A DNA stretch of 64,000 nucleotides from JAWPMV01 sp039819665 (GTDB lineage: Bacteria > Bacteroidota > Bacteroidia > J057). The position numbers and the translations under genes are program-made. The stretch lies in NCBI GenBank assembly GCA_039819665.1, contig JBCBRM010000008.1:124001-188000 (forward strand), given 5' to 3'. Positions 53,121 through 62,553 of this stretch are shown here, piece by piece (within the stretch, counting starts at the first letter, position 1; each line of letters starts with the position of its first letter). The notes below the pieces were generated by a model, which was not told the origin of the DNA, searched no databases, and saw only the letters and a program-made list of their open reading frames with translations.

Positions 53121-54776
53121 ATGAATTTTCGAATTCTTAGCATATTTTTCCTATTCAGCTGCATAGGACTTAATCAAATGATTGCCCAGCCTGATCCCCT
53201 GGCTGGCAAGGACACCCTTACCCTGGAAAATGAAAGGGTTGAAGATGTGAAAGACAGCGACAAACCTTTTGTAGCACCTCCTTATCAGGAGATCAAAAAA
53301 GGACAATCAGGACCTCAAAATTACTTCTCAAAGGATTTTTATATCCAGACGGATTTTGAGCCGGCTCCACCACAGATCAAACCTCTACCCAGAAGCAGAA
53401 AAGAACAATTACTCAACAACTATCTGAAATTGGGACTGGGTAGATTTGTTACACCTTATGCCAAACTCTACCTAAACAATGGCCGGGATCAAAATGTAGA
53501 TTACGGCTTCGATTTCACCCATATCTCTGCCCACAATGATACACAGATTCCACTACGGAGGTTCAGGCAGAATGAGGCCAATGCAAAACTGAAATATATT
53601 TCAGATGCCGCTACCGTAAATGGAGGGATTCATATTTACAATACGACTTATTTCAATTATGCTGATACTGCTGAATTCGCGTCGGAAGAATTGCAAGAGG
53701 ATGCATTGAGAAATGGATTTACCCGAGTAAAAATTGGGGGAAATGTGGTTAACAATTATGATCCAAGGGCGGATTATGATTATGATATAGGGACGAATCT
53801 TAAATTTTTTAGTGGAAATAATGGCAACCGAGACCTTATTTTAAATTTATCTCCTAATGCCTCTTACTTTTTAGGGGAAAAGGCGAAAGTAGGGATAGAG
53901 ACCAATATTGAATTTATGACGGGAAAGACAGAGGACCTAAACCAGTCCCGAATCTTTTTGGATGCCCTCCCCTATTTCTCTTTGCAAGGCGACCAGCTAC
54001 AGCTTCGTATTGGTCCTCAACTCAACTTTTTTAACAACAATTCAGATACAAGCTCAGTCGGATTTGCAGGTATTGTAGCTGAAGTTAGTTACGAAATCGT
54101 ACCAGATGGATTTGCAATTCAGGCAGGATATTTAAGCGGGATGACAAATCACACCTACTACGATTTGATCTATCAGAATCCGTATATGCAAAGGCTGATC
54201 AATCTGCGACCTAGCGTAGAAAGATTGAACGTATATGGAGGAATTAAAGGGAATATCGCCCGAGAAATTGATTTTTCTGGCCGAATCTATTACAGACGAA
54301 TTACAGATCAACCCATCTTTTTGAACACGGCTCAGGGCTCAACTTTTGATGTAGTATATGATTCCCTGCTAACTGTATTTGGTTTCCACGCGGAGGTAAA
54401 TTATGACCTGGAAGAAGACTTTAAAGCAGGTGCAGCTGTTACCATAAATAACTATACGACAAACACTTTGCCCAAATATTATAATGCGGCTCCATTGAGA
54501 CTGGATGTATTTGCAAAATACCTGTACGAGGATCAATTGAGCGTAACAGCCAATCTTACTACCTATGGATCTCGTCCAATGGCTTTGTCAGATACTGGCG
54601 AAATATTACGCGATGGATTGTTTGTAGATATAAGTTTTGGTGCGGATTATAGAATAAATGAAAATTTCTCAGTATTTTTAAATTTGTATAATTTACTCAA
54701 TAGTAATTACCAACGTTGGCATAATTATCCTGAGAGACAATTAGACTTCAGAGGGGGCATTACGCTCTCATTATAA
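53121..54776 (+). CDS. Outer membrane beta-barrel protein, TonB-receptor/porin-like
   Basis: A 551-residue protein with a signal peptide (ILSIFFLFSCIGLNQMIAQ). After a low-complexity Pro-rich stretch (~30-90) come many amphipathic strands with alternating aromatic residues. The last part (NFSVFLNLYNLLNSNYQRWHNYPERQLDFRGGITLSL) resembles the C-terminal strands of TonB-dependent receptors. No plug domain is visible, so it is a plugless barrel. It likely sits in the outer membrane with the TPR protein encoded before it. Confidence 0.82.
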   Translation: MNFRILSIFFLFSCIGLNQMIAQPDPLAGKDTLTLENERVEDVKDSDKPFVAPPYQEIKKGQSGPQNYFSKDFYIQTDFEPAPPQIKPLPRSRKEQLLNNYLKLGLGRFVTPYAKLYLNNGRDQNVDYGFDFTHISAHNDTQIPLRRFRQNEANAKLKYISDAATVNGGIHIYNTTYFNYADTAEFASEELQEDALRNGFTRVKIGGNVVNNYDPRADYDYDIGTNLKFFSGNNGNRDLILNLSPNASYFLGEKAKVGIETNIEFMTGKTEDLNQSRIFLDALPYFSLQGDQLQLRIGPQLNFFNNNSDTSSVGFAGIVAEVSYEIVPDGFAIQAGYLSGMTNHTYYDLIYQNPYMQRLINLRPSVERLNVYGGIKGNIAREIDFSGRIYYRRITDQPIFLNTAQGSTFDVVYDSLLTVFGFHAEVNYDLEEDFKAGAAVTINNYTTNTLPKYYNAAPLRLDVFAKYLYEDQLSVTANLTTYGSRPMALSDTGEILRDGLFVDISFGADYRINENFSVFLNLYNLLNSNYQRWHNYPERQLDFRGGITLSL

Positions 54777-54852
54777 AAAGATGGAAAAGTCGAAAAACAT
54801 ATTGAATAAAAGCTTTCACCTTTACGAGACTTTCGATTTTTCAAAAAAAAAT

Positions 54853-54880
54853 GAGATCCCGATAATAATATCGGGATCTC
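54853..54880 (+). terminator. Terminator after the barrel gene
   Basis: GAGATCCCGATA and TATCGGGATCTC form a perfect 12-bp stem with a 4-nt loop, preceded by ten A residues and followed by TTCGTTCTCTC. It likely ends the TPR-barrel transcript. Confidence 0.75.
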
Positions 54881-54912
54881 TTCGTTCTCTCTAGATAATT
54901 TCCTTTGCTCTT

Positions 54913-56121
54913 ATGAATATCAATATTGACATATATCTCAGAGGTGCCTTTCAGGAATTGTCTGCATTCTCAATCCCTGACATAGGAACATTTCGCAAGA
55001 TAAACCGGAGCTCTTGGGTTGATGAATCTGGTCTTCATTTACATCCTCCGGGTACAGATATTGAGTTTAGCACGGAAATTGATCCTACAATATTATTATC
55101 GACTTACTTTACTGATAAGATAAGGTTGGAGGAGGAAGTTGCGGAACAAATCAGTACACAGATCAGACAAGTTATTTTACGTGAGCTTCGGCAGAAAGGA
55201 AAGTTTGAAATCGCGGAAATTGGCTTGTTAAAGAAAAGCGATAATCATATATTAACTTTTGAAAACTACGAGAATAAATCAAATAATTTATCAGAAGATT
55301 ACTTTGGCCTGAGTCCGATCAACATTAAAGAACCCACTACTGAAATCGCGACTTATCGCAAAAACACAGACATGAAGAAACCAGACCGTCCTGAGTCCAA
55401 AAAAATTCTCAGTTTAACTGGACTAAAGTCTATCTTGCTCATTGCTCTTCTTACTGCCCTTTGTGCCTTCATTATTAGTGAAAGTCCAATTACTGTTCAC
55501 CGCTCTAGCTTGAGTCAGGGTGTAAAAGTTCGATTCAATGCTCCTGAAAGCGTTGAGGATCGTCTTGCTGCACGCCGTCCAGTAGAGAAAAGAACAGATA
55601 CAGAAGAGCTCCTAATCGCAGAATCAGATCAAGATTCTGCGCCTGAAGTTGATGGTGCCGGTTCAGCTCAATCTGAACCAATAAGTACCCAAACCCGCGA
55701 AATCCCTGAGAAGAAACCAAATCCTCAGGAAGAAGAAAATGTTCCTGCTATTGAAGATTTACTGGCAGAAGGTCCTGCTAATGAAAATCCGTCCCTTGGT
55801 AGAAGCCGTGGGCAAGATGACATACCAGCGGATGCCAATGCGAGACTTAGCAGAAGCGCTGAGGCAGAAGATGCCAGTATTCAATACCATTTGATCGTTG
55901 GAAGTTTTAAGTCCGTTAATTCAGCTAATAAAGCTGTTTCAAAATGGAGAGCCCAGGGATATGATGCAATCGTATTATTTCCAGCTGCAGGTTCGTCATT
56001 GACACACAGAGTATCTGTTTACAAGAGTTTTACTCGCTCGGATGTAGAGAGTTTTGCCAATAAGTTAAAGGCGAAAGGGAAAAAATCTACCTGGATTTTT
56101 GAGGACAAAAAACAGAATTAA
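54913..56121 (+). CDS. HU-CCDC81-like and SPOR-domain membrane protein
   Basis: A 402-residue protein. The N-terminal ~140 residues (FSIPDIGTFRKINRSSW, LHLHPPGTDIEFSTEID, KGKFEIAEIGLLKK) resemble the two HU-like CCDC81-type domains found before SPOR domains in Bacteroidota. One membrane helix follows at ~172-189, then an acidic, Pro-rich linker (~190-320), then a SPOR domain (~325-399: YHLIVGSFKSVNSANKAV). SPOR domains bind denuded septal peptidoglycan, so the protein may tie a cytoplasmic (possibly DNA-linked) domain to the division site. That is inference. Confidence 0.85.
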   Translation: MNINIDIYLRGAFQELSAFSIPDIGTFRKINRSSWVDESGLHLHPPGTDIEFSTEIDPTILLSTYFTDKIRLEEEVAEQISTQIRQVILRELRQKGKFEIAEIGLLKKSDNHILTFENYENKSNNLSEDYFGLSPINIKEPTTEIATYRKNTDMKKPDRPESKKILSLTGLKSILLIALLTALCAFIISESPITVHRSSLSQGVKVRFNAPESVEDRLAARRPVEKRTDTEELLIAESDQDSAPEVDGAGSAQSEPISTQTREIPEKKPNPQEEENVPAIEDLLAEGPANENPSLGRSRGQDDIPADANARLSRSAEAEDASIQYHLIVGSFKSVNSANKAVSKWRAQGYDAIVLFPAAGSSLTHRVSVYKSFTRSDVESFANKLKAKGKKSTWIFEDKKQN

Positions 56122-56231
56122 AAAAATAGCGTATATTTACTGTGTCATGCACCGAAACATGACATCGAGCATAGGCTCCCTCCGAAAGTACATGATAGAT
56201 ATTGACAATCTATTAATAAACATTTATTACC

Positions 56232-57230
56232 ATGAATGTACCGTTAAGCATGTTCGAAGGGAAGCAAATTTACCGCACTTTTGTTCTTAGCTGTCTTCTG
56301 GCCCTTCTGTCTGTGAGCGGCCTATTTGCCCAGAGTGGCAATTCATACTATCTGGTTGTTGGAAGCTTCAACAGTTATGAGTCTGCACTATCTGGTAAAG
56401 TTAGGATAGAAGCCAAATACAATCGTCCGGCTGAGCTCCTGCTTCCGGATTCCCGCGACAGATCTTCCCATTATCGTGTATCGATTTATCGTTCAAACAA
56501 CCGCGCTGAAGTTAATCAAGTATCCAGTTCATTTAAAAGGAAAGGAATGGATGGTGGTTGGATTCTTTCTATGTCCAAACCTGCTGTTCCTTCGGCCGTC
56601 ATGAGAGGGTCAGGTGCTACCCAAAGGCTGAGTGAAGGATCTGCAAGTAGAAATGGCCTCCCCACTTACTATGTAATCACGGGTAGTTTCAAAACCTATG
56701 AACAAGCGGATAGAGACCGTTTGAAAAAGATAGAGGACGGCTTTGATGCTGAAATTCTTTTTCCGGAAAAAGAAGGAGGTAGTTATAAAGTCTCGGTATT
56801 GCCATCTAGCACAAAGAAAATGGCCCAAACCTATAGTGCTCTCCTAAAACGAAGAGGCACCTCCAATTGGATATACACTTCCGAAAATGGAGCATATGCC
56901 GGCAAAAGCCCAGCTATGGTTAGCCGGTCAAATGATGCAGCCAAGATCATAAGCACTTCTTCACCAGAGATCAAAGACTTAAATAAAGCTATTCCTGTAG
57001 GTAACTTTTATATCATTGGAGGTAGCTTTAAAGAGTTTTCACAAGCAACCGACTTCAAAGAAAGTATGGCCCGCAAGGGGATCAATGCTGAAATCCTTTG
57101 GCCCAAAAAGGATGGAGCAAACTATAGAGTATCTGTATTCCGCGCAACCAGCAGAGCAGCTGTCTCAGAGAGAAATAAACAACTCAAGCAAAACGGTGTC
57201 CTGAAAAACGGGTGGATTCTGGCTCAGTAA
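56232..57230 (+). CDS. Secreted protein with three SPOR repeats
   Basis: A 332-residue protein with a signal peptide (VLSCLLALLSVSGLFAQ). Three SPOR-like units follow: YYLVVGSFNSYESAL (~38-111), YYVITGSFKTYEQAD (~141-215) and FYIIGGSFKEFSQATD (~254-330), each ending with a Trp motif (GGWIL, SNWIY, NGWIL). It has no membrane helix beyond the signal peptide. It lies 110 bp after the HU/SPOR gene. Three tandem SPOR domains in one soluble protein are uncommon and could cross-link glycan strands at the septum. Confidence 0.87.
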   Translation: MNVPLSMFEGKQIYRTFVLSCLLALLSVSGLFAQSGNSYYLVVGSFNSYESALSGKVRIEAKYNRPAELLLPDSRDRSSHYRVSIYRSNNRAEVNQVSSSFKRKGMDGGWILSMSKPAVPSAVMRGSGATQRLSEGSASRNGLPTYYVITGSFKTYEQADRDRLKKIEDGFDAEILFPEKEGGSYKVSVLPSSTKKMAQTYSALLKRRGTSNWIYTSENGAYAGKSPAMVSRSNDAAKIISTSSPEIKDLNKAIPVGNFYIIGGSFKEFSQATDFKESMARKGINAEILWPKKDGANYRVSVFRATSRAAVSERNKQLKQNGVLKNGWILAQ

Positions 57231-57637
57231 CCTTCCCCTACTCCTGTAATTAGCGGGACATTCGCTATTGGTAAAAGGAAAATCCTCAAAGTTTAGACTT
57301 TAGGATTTTCCTTGTTTTTTTAGTCCAAATTCTTACATCTTACCTTTTATTCAGAATTATTCTTTCATCAATTATTCAATATTTTTCACTTTTCGAACTA
57401 ATCGACTAATTTTTGCAAATCTTCATCCTACGCTGTTTATCAAGCTTTTATCTTTAGACTTACTGACTTAATGGATAATACTAGGCCCGTTAATCCAGCT
57501 CTTTACTTGACAACTCCTATCCATATTTTCTGACTCATGTTTCTATAAAATTTGCCCGATGTTAGAAATTACGACTTTCCTTTGTAACTCAGATCAGCGG
57601 AATTCGTTTTATTTGTTCTATACTAAATCATTAAGGC
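57231..57637. other. Gene-free gap after SPOR genes
   Basis: A 407-bp AT-rich gap. Apart from the terminator at its left end no gene or RNA was recognised. AATTATTCAATATTTTT (57370-57386) also occurs between hisC and hisB (34141-34157); this may be a chance AT-rich match. Confidence 0.4.
57275..57321 (+). terminator. Terminator after triple-SPOR gene
   Basis: AAGGAAAATCCT pairs with AGGATTTTCCTT, with an inner AAAGT/ACTTT pair, then GTTTTTTT. Strong intrinsic terminator. Confidence 0.85.
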
Positions 57638-57826
57638 ATGTACTATATCAGAAAATTTGCAGAAAGCTGGGCGGTGCATAATAACTATACCGGTAAAAGT
57701 CGCCTACTCAATGAATCTGAGGTACAACAAATTCTGGTTGAGTTTCCCAATCTAAGAGACAACACCAGAAGTAAGTCCCTCACCTACTTTCGAAACAAGA
57801 TCAATTCCATTGAAGATCTTCCATAG
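57638..57826 (+). CDS. Small hypothetical protein
   Basis: 62 residues (MYYIRKFAESWAVHNNYTGKSRLLNESEVQQIL...), with charged helices and aromatic residues, no signal or membrane segment. Codon use resembles that of the genes around it, and a strong terminator lies 40 bp after its stop, which supports a real transcript. No family recognised; a small regulatory or phage-remnant protein is possible. Confidence 0.6.
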   Translation: MYYIRKFAESWAVHNNYTGKSRLLNESEVQQILVEFPNLRDNTRSKSLTYFRNKINSIEDLP

Positions 57827-57867
57827 TGGAGAAATTCTGGAAAGAACAACAAGCAATCTAAGAATTT

Positions 57868-57899
57868 AAAAGCCTCATCCTCAGGGATGAGGCTTTTTT
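57868..57899 (+). terminator. Terminator after small gene
   Basis: AAAAGCCTCATCC and GGATGAGGCTTTT form a 13-bp stem with a 4-nt loop, followed by more T. Strong intrinsic terminator. Confidence 0.85.
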
Positions 57900-57997
57900 A
57901 GTTTATCTGGAAATTAAGCTCAGAAAATCCTCAAATCCGTGAAATATTCATTATTTTGGCTTATATTTAGCGCCACAACATTACAAGCAGAATATAA

Positions 57998-60088
57998 ATG
58001 AAAATCCAAATTAAACGTCCGGTAGCCTTGCATGAAGCCGGTGGTAAATCTCTCAATGAGGATTTCATCTGGCCCACCAAGGACAAGGCATCCGTAGAAG
58101 AGGAATTGTTCATTGTTTGCGACGGGGAAGGAGGACCTAATGCTGGAGAAAATGCCTCGAAACTCATCGGGCTTTCCTTTGCTAAATTCTATGCCAGCAC
58201 CCCTCCTGTTGAGAACACACAAAAAGCTTACCTGGAAGCAGCCTTGATGAAGGCTGAAGCTGCCTTGACGGCATACAAAGAAGACCACGAAGACAAAAAA
58301 CAAATGAAGGCAACTCTTTCCTTATTGCATTTTGGGAAGAGTGAAGCATGCCTTGCCTGGGTAGGTGATTCACAAGCTTATTATTACAGTCATGCAAAAT
58401 CTGAACTGATCGGTTCAAATAATTCAGGTCCTGGATCAGAAGACGATGAATTCATCGAAGGTTCACATAAACCTGCTACTATCAATTGCATAAGTATTCC
58501 CTACGATGAAATTTCAGAGAAGGATTACTTCTTTCTTGGCTCTAAAGGTATTGCCGAGCAAGTAGGGAGCACTACCCTTTCCGCTATGTTCAGCGCAAAG
58601 AATAAGCCTGAACCTGAATTTATCGCGGGTGAGATCAACAGTTTGAGCGAAGGATTTACCAAAGACAATTACTCCTGCTACCTCATCCAGGTGGAGAATG
58701 TCATGGGAGATGTGGTGGTAACAGAAGCTGGAGAAACTATAAACGTAGCGGATTCAAAGACTGAACCCGCTAAGGAAATGGCTGCCGCAGCAATGACCGC
58801 TTCAGAAAACATTTATGAAGAAAAAAGTAATAATAATTTCTGGACAAATGTTGTGATAGGAGTCCTTGCATTTGCTTTTGTTTGGGTACTTGTGGCACTA
58901 TGGGTAGGTAATCAGGAGAACAAGTATGATGTCTATATGAATAATGCTGAACAGCTCATTAGCCAGAAAAACTATCTCAATGCGCTAGATCAGATTGATT
59001 CTGCTCTCAATCATATTGACAGGGAAATTGCCAGCAACAATTTAACGAGATCTGAGGCTTCTAGCTTGATTGCAGAAGCAAACAAAAGGAAAAAAGAAAT
59101 CAGAAATCTGATAGCTCGCAATAGCGGAGTAGAAAGAAAATTTGACCTCGCTTCACTAGAGAGTACGCCAGAAGAATATCTCGAATGGGCGCATGAAGCC
59201 ATGCGCCTGAAAAATTTCCAGTTGGCACTGGACAATTACGAAAAAGCTAAAATAAAGCGAGGAGAAGCTTCAGAACCTGCCATCCCAGAAGATAGCCTTG
59301 CTTTAGCCTATCTAATGTTGGGCAATGAACTTTTCGATGCAGAAGATAGAGATTGTAATAAAGTTCTGGCATATTTCAATAAGGCCTTTTCCTATACCGA
59401 AAGTAAAATTCTGGATCAAGGAAATAGTATTTACACCCAATCTCTAAGAAGGTCAGGGAGTTGTAATCTTGCTTTGGGTAGAACTGCGGGAGATCCGAAT
59501 CAAATTACACAAAACTCAAGAGGTCTGGATTTAAATCCAGATGCCAATAAGAAAACAGCAGAAACCAATAAGGAATCTCCTAAGACTCCAGCAAAAAAGC
59601 AGGCTAGACCTGCTAAAAAGAGTCAGGGTACTAGCAGGTCTAATGAAAATAATTCGAATAAGCGCCTGGCCCCGACTTCAGGTATAAATTCTACTAACCT
59701 AAGCCCAGAAGATGAGAGTAGAATGCGTAAAGCGCTTTCTGATGGAAAACGTTTTTACAGCCAGGCAAAATCTCAGGATTCAGATTATCTATATCGCCAG
59801 AGTGCCATTCAGCTTGAGCAAGCAGCTACAGTGCTAGATGGGTCAGGAGCTTACCTCTTAGCCTATGTTTATCATATGGGGCTGGGAGTTGATGTAGACA
59901 ATGCAAAAGCATTGAAATTTGCCCAAAAATCTGCTCTAAAGAATTGGCCTGCCGGGCATTATTTGTATGCTCACTTACTTCTATTGAGAAATAATCCTAG
60001 AGATACAATCACTGCAAGACAGAGCCTTAATCGTGCCGCAGAGCTCAATTATTTGGACGCATTTAAGCGTTTGGAAGAGTTGCAGTAA
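57998..60088 (+). CDS. PP2C phosphatase-like, membrane, TPR/Sel1 fusion protein
   Basis: A 696-residue protein. The N-terminal ~235 residues form a PP2C-type domain: NEDF (D22), CDGEGGPNAGENAS (D42), WVGDSQAYYY (D124) and KDNYSCYLIQV (D223), covering the metal-binding aspartates. A linker and a membrane helix (~282-304, NVVIGVLAFAFVWVLVALWV) follow. The outer part is helical and TPR-like (NYLNALDQIDSALNHI, NFQLALDNYEKAK), with a Lys/Pro/Asn-rich linker near 500-560. It ends in Sel1-like repeats (AYVYHMGLGVDVDNAKALKFA). This suggests a transmembrane phosphatase whose periplasmic repeats sense a partner; the role is inferred. Confidence 0.85.
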   Translation: MKIQIKRPVALHEAGGKSLNEDFIWPTKDKASVEEELFIVCDGEGGPNAGENASKLIGLSFAKFYASTPPVENTQKAYLEAALMKAEAALTAYKEDHEDKKQMKATLSLLHFGKSEACLAWVGDSQAYYYSHAKSELIGSNNSGPGSEDDEFIEGSHKPATINCISIPYDEISEKDYFFLGSKGIAEQVGSTTLSAMFSAKNKPEPEFIAGEINSLSEGFTKDNYSCYLIQVENVMGDVVVTEAGETINVADSKTEPAKEMAAAAMTASENIYEEKSNNNFWTNVVIGVLAFAFVWVLVALWVGNQENKYDVYMNNAEQLISQKNYLNALDQIDSALNHIDREIASNNLTRSEASSLIAEANKRKKEIRNLIARNSGVERKFDLASLESTPEEYLEWAHEAMRLKNFQLALDNYEKAKIKRGEASEPAIPEDSLALAYLMLGNELFDAEDRDCNKVLAYFNKAFSYTESKILDQGNSIYTQSLRRSGSCNLALGRTAGDPNQITQNSRGLDLNPDANKKTAETNKESPKTPAKKQARPAKKSQGTSRSNENNSNKRLAPTSGINSTNLSPEDESRMRKALSDGKRFYSQAKSQDSDYLYRQSAIQLEQAATVLDGSGAYLLAYVYHMGLGVDVDNAKALKFAQKSALKNWPAGHYLYAHLLLLRNNPRDTITARQSLNRAAELNYLDAFKRLEELQ

Positions 60089-60104
60089 ATAGAAGATATC
60101 CTGC

Positions 60105-60144
60105 ATAAAGAAGCCCTCAAGAATCTTGAGGGCTTCTTTATTTT
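60105..60144. terminator. Bidirectional terminator
   Basis: ATAAAGAAGCCCTCAAG and CTTGAGGGCTTCTTTAT make a 17-bp perfect stem with a 3-nt loop, followed by TTTATAG; convergent genes lie on both sides. One of the strongest terminators in the window. Confidence 0.88.
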
Positions 60145-60159
60145 ATAGATTTTTTCCCC

Positions 60160-61119
60160 TTACAAATCCTTCTTCTTCCTTTTTAGTCCTACAATCACTC
60201 GTTTAGAATGAATCTGCTCCAGGGTCTTATTGAGGTTATAAAGAGTAGTATCCAATTGCCTGCTTAGCTCTTCATCTGTCATAATCCGACCGACAATTGA
60301 GTTTTCATTAGTTAATTTACCCATAAGTTTGTTGACCTGATTCAAGCTTTGTTGGACCCCCTCCACCAATTTGGGTAAATCGTCAAGACTCTCTTCTATT
60401 TTAGGCAAACTTTCTTTTTCAATACGCTGAGTCATTTCGCTAGCCTGACTTAAAAGTTCATTGCCCTTATTTACTCCAGTTTTCAGCCCCCTCATTAGGG
60501 TATCAATGTCCCGAAAATCTACTTGAGTATTCATGTCTGCCAAGGTTTTATTAAGCCTGCTAAGGGCTAATTCTGTTTGGCTAAAGGTATTGTCAATTCT
60601 TTCCTTACTGACTCCCTCTAGCCTTTCTTCAAATCCTAATAGCAAACGATCTACTTTCAAGAGTAGATTTTCCATTTTATCTGCATCAATCCCTTCCATC
60701 AAATTTCCAAAACGAGAAAAGCTTGAACTAAAGTCCATAGATATTTGACCGGAAATTATGGCTCCATCTGCGAGAATTTGTCCCTCTCGACCTGTTTGGA
60801 CGGCAATTTGCTTTCCACCCATGATCTCTTTGATCTGAATTTCCCCGAAAGCATCTTCAAACAATTTAATTTGAGAATCCAGGGAGATTTGTACTTCTAC
60901 CTTATCAGATTGAGGAATAATATTCAACACCCTGCCAGAGGTATAGCCACGGATCAAGACCGGATCTCCTTCCAGCAAGCCATTGACATTATCAAAATGT
61001 AAGAGGTAATTCTTTTCCTCAGGAGCGAATAATTGGGTCCTGTTTAGCCAGGTCAATGCCAAATAAAACATCGCCAAAGCTGAAAGTAGGGTTAACCCAA
61101 TTTTTACTTCTCTTTTCAT
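60160..61119 (-). CDS. MlaD/MCE family lipid-transport protein
   Basis: A 319-residue protein with one N-terminal membrane helix (GLTLLSALAMFYLALTWL) and a single MCE domain at ~36-125 (YLLHFDNVNGLLEGDPVLIRGYTSGRVLNI). A long coiled-coil C-terminus (~140-310) follows. MCE proteins form rings that carry lipids between membranes; substrate-binding subunits pair with MlaE/MlaF, which are not seen here. It follows the adenosyltransferase gene by 9 nt. Confidence 0.92.
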   Translation of the reverse strand: MKREVKIGLTLLSALAMFYLALTWLNRTQLFAPEEKNYLLHFDNVNGLLEGDPVLIRGYTSGRVLNIIPQSDKVEVQISLDSQIKLFEDAFGEIQIKEIMGGKQIAVQTGREGQILADGAIISGQISMDFSSSFSRFGNLMEGIDADKMENLLLKVDRLLLGFEERLEGVSKERIDNTFSQTELALSRLNKTLADMNTQVDFRDIDTLMRGLKTGVNKGNELLSQASEMTQRIEKESLPKIEESLDDLPKLVEGVQQSLNQVNKLMGKLTNENSIVGRIMTDEELSRQLDTTLYNLNKTLEQIHSKRVIVGLKRKKKDL

Positions 61120-61128
61120 ACTGCCAAA

Positions 61129-61671
61129 TTAGGCATTCCAAATGACCTCTGCTGCACCTGCTTCAGCGCTAAAACTCCGACTCAGCACAAACAGCCAGTC
61201 TGATAGGCGATTGAGATACATAAGAATTAGGGGATCCATCTCGCTTTGATCGTTTAATTCAACGACCCGTCGTTCGGCTCTACGACAGATACATCTCGCT
61301 ACATGTGCAAGTGAATTGGCCATATGCCCTCCTGGTAAAATGAAGTTTTTCAATTCTGGTAATGCTTTAGTCATCACATCCATAGATTTTTCCAGAATAT
61401 CTATATCACTTTGCTCAATTGAGGGAAGTTTAAACTTATTTTTCTCAGGATCAGCGGCCAGTATAGATCCTAAGCGAAAGAGCCTATCTTGTATGTTTCG
61501 TATAATCCCTATATGCTCAAGTGCCAATTCCTGATCTCCTATCAGGCCCATATATGCATTGAGCTCATCAACCGTCCCATATGCTTCAATACGCAGATCG
61601 TATTTGGGTACGCGAGTGCCTCCTAACAAAGAGGTCTTTCCCTTATCGCCTTTTTTCGTATAGATTTTCAT
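61129..61671 (-). CDS. Cob(I)alamin adenosyltransferase, PduO type
   Basis: A 180-residue enzyme. The N-terminus KIYTKKGDKGKTSLLGGTRVPKYDLRIEAYGTVDELNAYMG is the ATP-binding core of PduO-type adenosyltransferases. The helix RCICRRAERRVV and NRLSDWLFVLSR complete the trimer interface. It makes adenosylcobalamin from cob(I)alamin. No B12 riboswitch was seen in the 83-bp upstream gap. It shares an operon with the MCE gene. Confidence 0.96.
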   Translation of the reverse strand: MKIYTKKGDKGKTSLLGGTRVPKYDLRIEAYGTVDELNAYMGLIGDQELALEHIGIIRNIQDRLFRLGSILAADPEKNKFKLPSIEQSDIDILEKSMDVMTKALPELKNFILPGGHMANSLAHVARCICRRAERRVVELNDQSEMDPLILMYLNRLSDWLFVLSRSFSAEAGAAEVIWNA

Positions 61672-61754
61672 GCTTTTCTTCCTAATACTGAAGGATAGCT
61701 ATTGATTGGTATAAATTAATGGAACTAAGAAGTCTGGTAGATGTTTGACAAGCA

Positions 61755-62360
61755 CTAGGGATTACCTGTGAAGTCCTTGTTTTCCAAACTATCGATGATC
61801 TGCCCGCTTTGGGTGTCAACAAAATTCATCAGGATATTTTTCTGGTCATTCCCGAGGGTAAGGCGCACTTCCATGCTACTGATGTAATTTTTACTGCAAT
61901 TCCAGATATAATTTCCGTATTTCCCCGTCAGATTTTCTCTCCCATATAAAAGATTGAAATGGTCTTCAATCTCATTATAGAGCCTTGCAGTTTCAACTTC
62001 GGAAGTCAAATTCACATTAGCCACAATAGATGCAATTCTTCGAGATTCTGCACCACCACTTTTCATACTTTGGGGTAAATAATGGATCATCATTCTGCAA
62101 TCTGGGGAAAGCTCAAGTTCGTATTTTAACCCAAAAGCATCCTGGTGAATCGGCCTTACTCCCTCTTCATGCTTCACCACCTCCCTCAAAGCTTCCCCCA
62201 AAAAGGTATGTCGGAAGGTGCTGGAATCATCGAGAAAAACACTGTAAAAAAGTTCACTTTTGGGAGGAATGCGATCGGCGCAACCCGATTGAAATAAGAG
62301 ACTTATTCCGATCGTTAGCAAGGTAATTATATAAGCACCAGGTTTCTGCATCAATTTCAA
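61755..62360 (-). CDS. Hypothetical lipoprotein
   Basis: A 201-residue protein with a lipoprotein signal ending at QSGC (C27). The mature part is mixed alpha/beta: LYNEIEDHFNLLYGRENLTGKYGNYIWN, then a beta strand MEVRLTLGND. No family recognised. It precedes the adenosyltransferase gene by 83 bp on the same strand, so it may share its transcript. Confidence 0.75.
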   Translation of the reverse strand: MKLMQKPGAYIITLLTIGISLLFQSGCADRIPPKSELFYSVFLDDSSTFRHTFLGEALREVVKHEEGVRPIHQDAFGLKYELELSPDCRMMIHYLPQSMKSGGAESRRIASIVANVNLTSEVETARLYNEIEDHFNLLYGRENLTGKYGNYIWNCSKNYISSMEVRLTLGNDQKNILMNFVDTQSGQIIDSLENKDFTGNP

Positions 62361-62553
62361 ATGTACATTAAAACAAACACTCTGCCAATTGCTTTTAGGA
62401 GGGATAATAAACCGTTTATGGAGAAATTAGACCAGCAGAAACAAAGTAGTAACAAATGTGCCAAATGATATGTAATTTAGCCTCAGTTTAAAGCGAGCTT
62501 AAAACCGGCTTATTCCTTCTTTAACACAAACAAATAATCTGCTTAGAAACCAT

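Noticed and set aside
61672..61754. Possible cobalamin riboswitch before the adenosyltransferase gene
   Set aside because: The 83-bp gap is too short and lacks the B12-box sequence.
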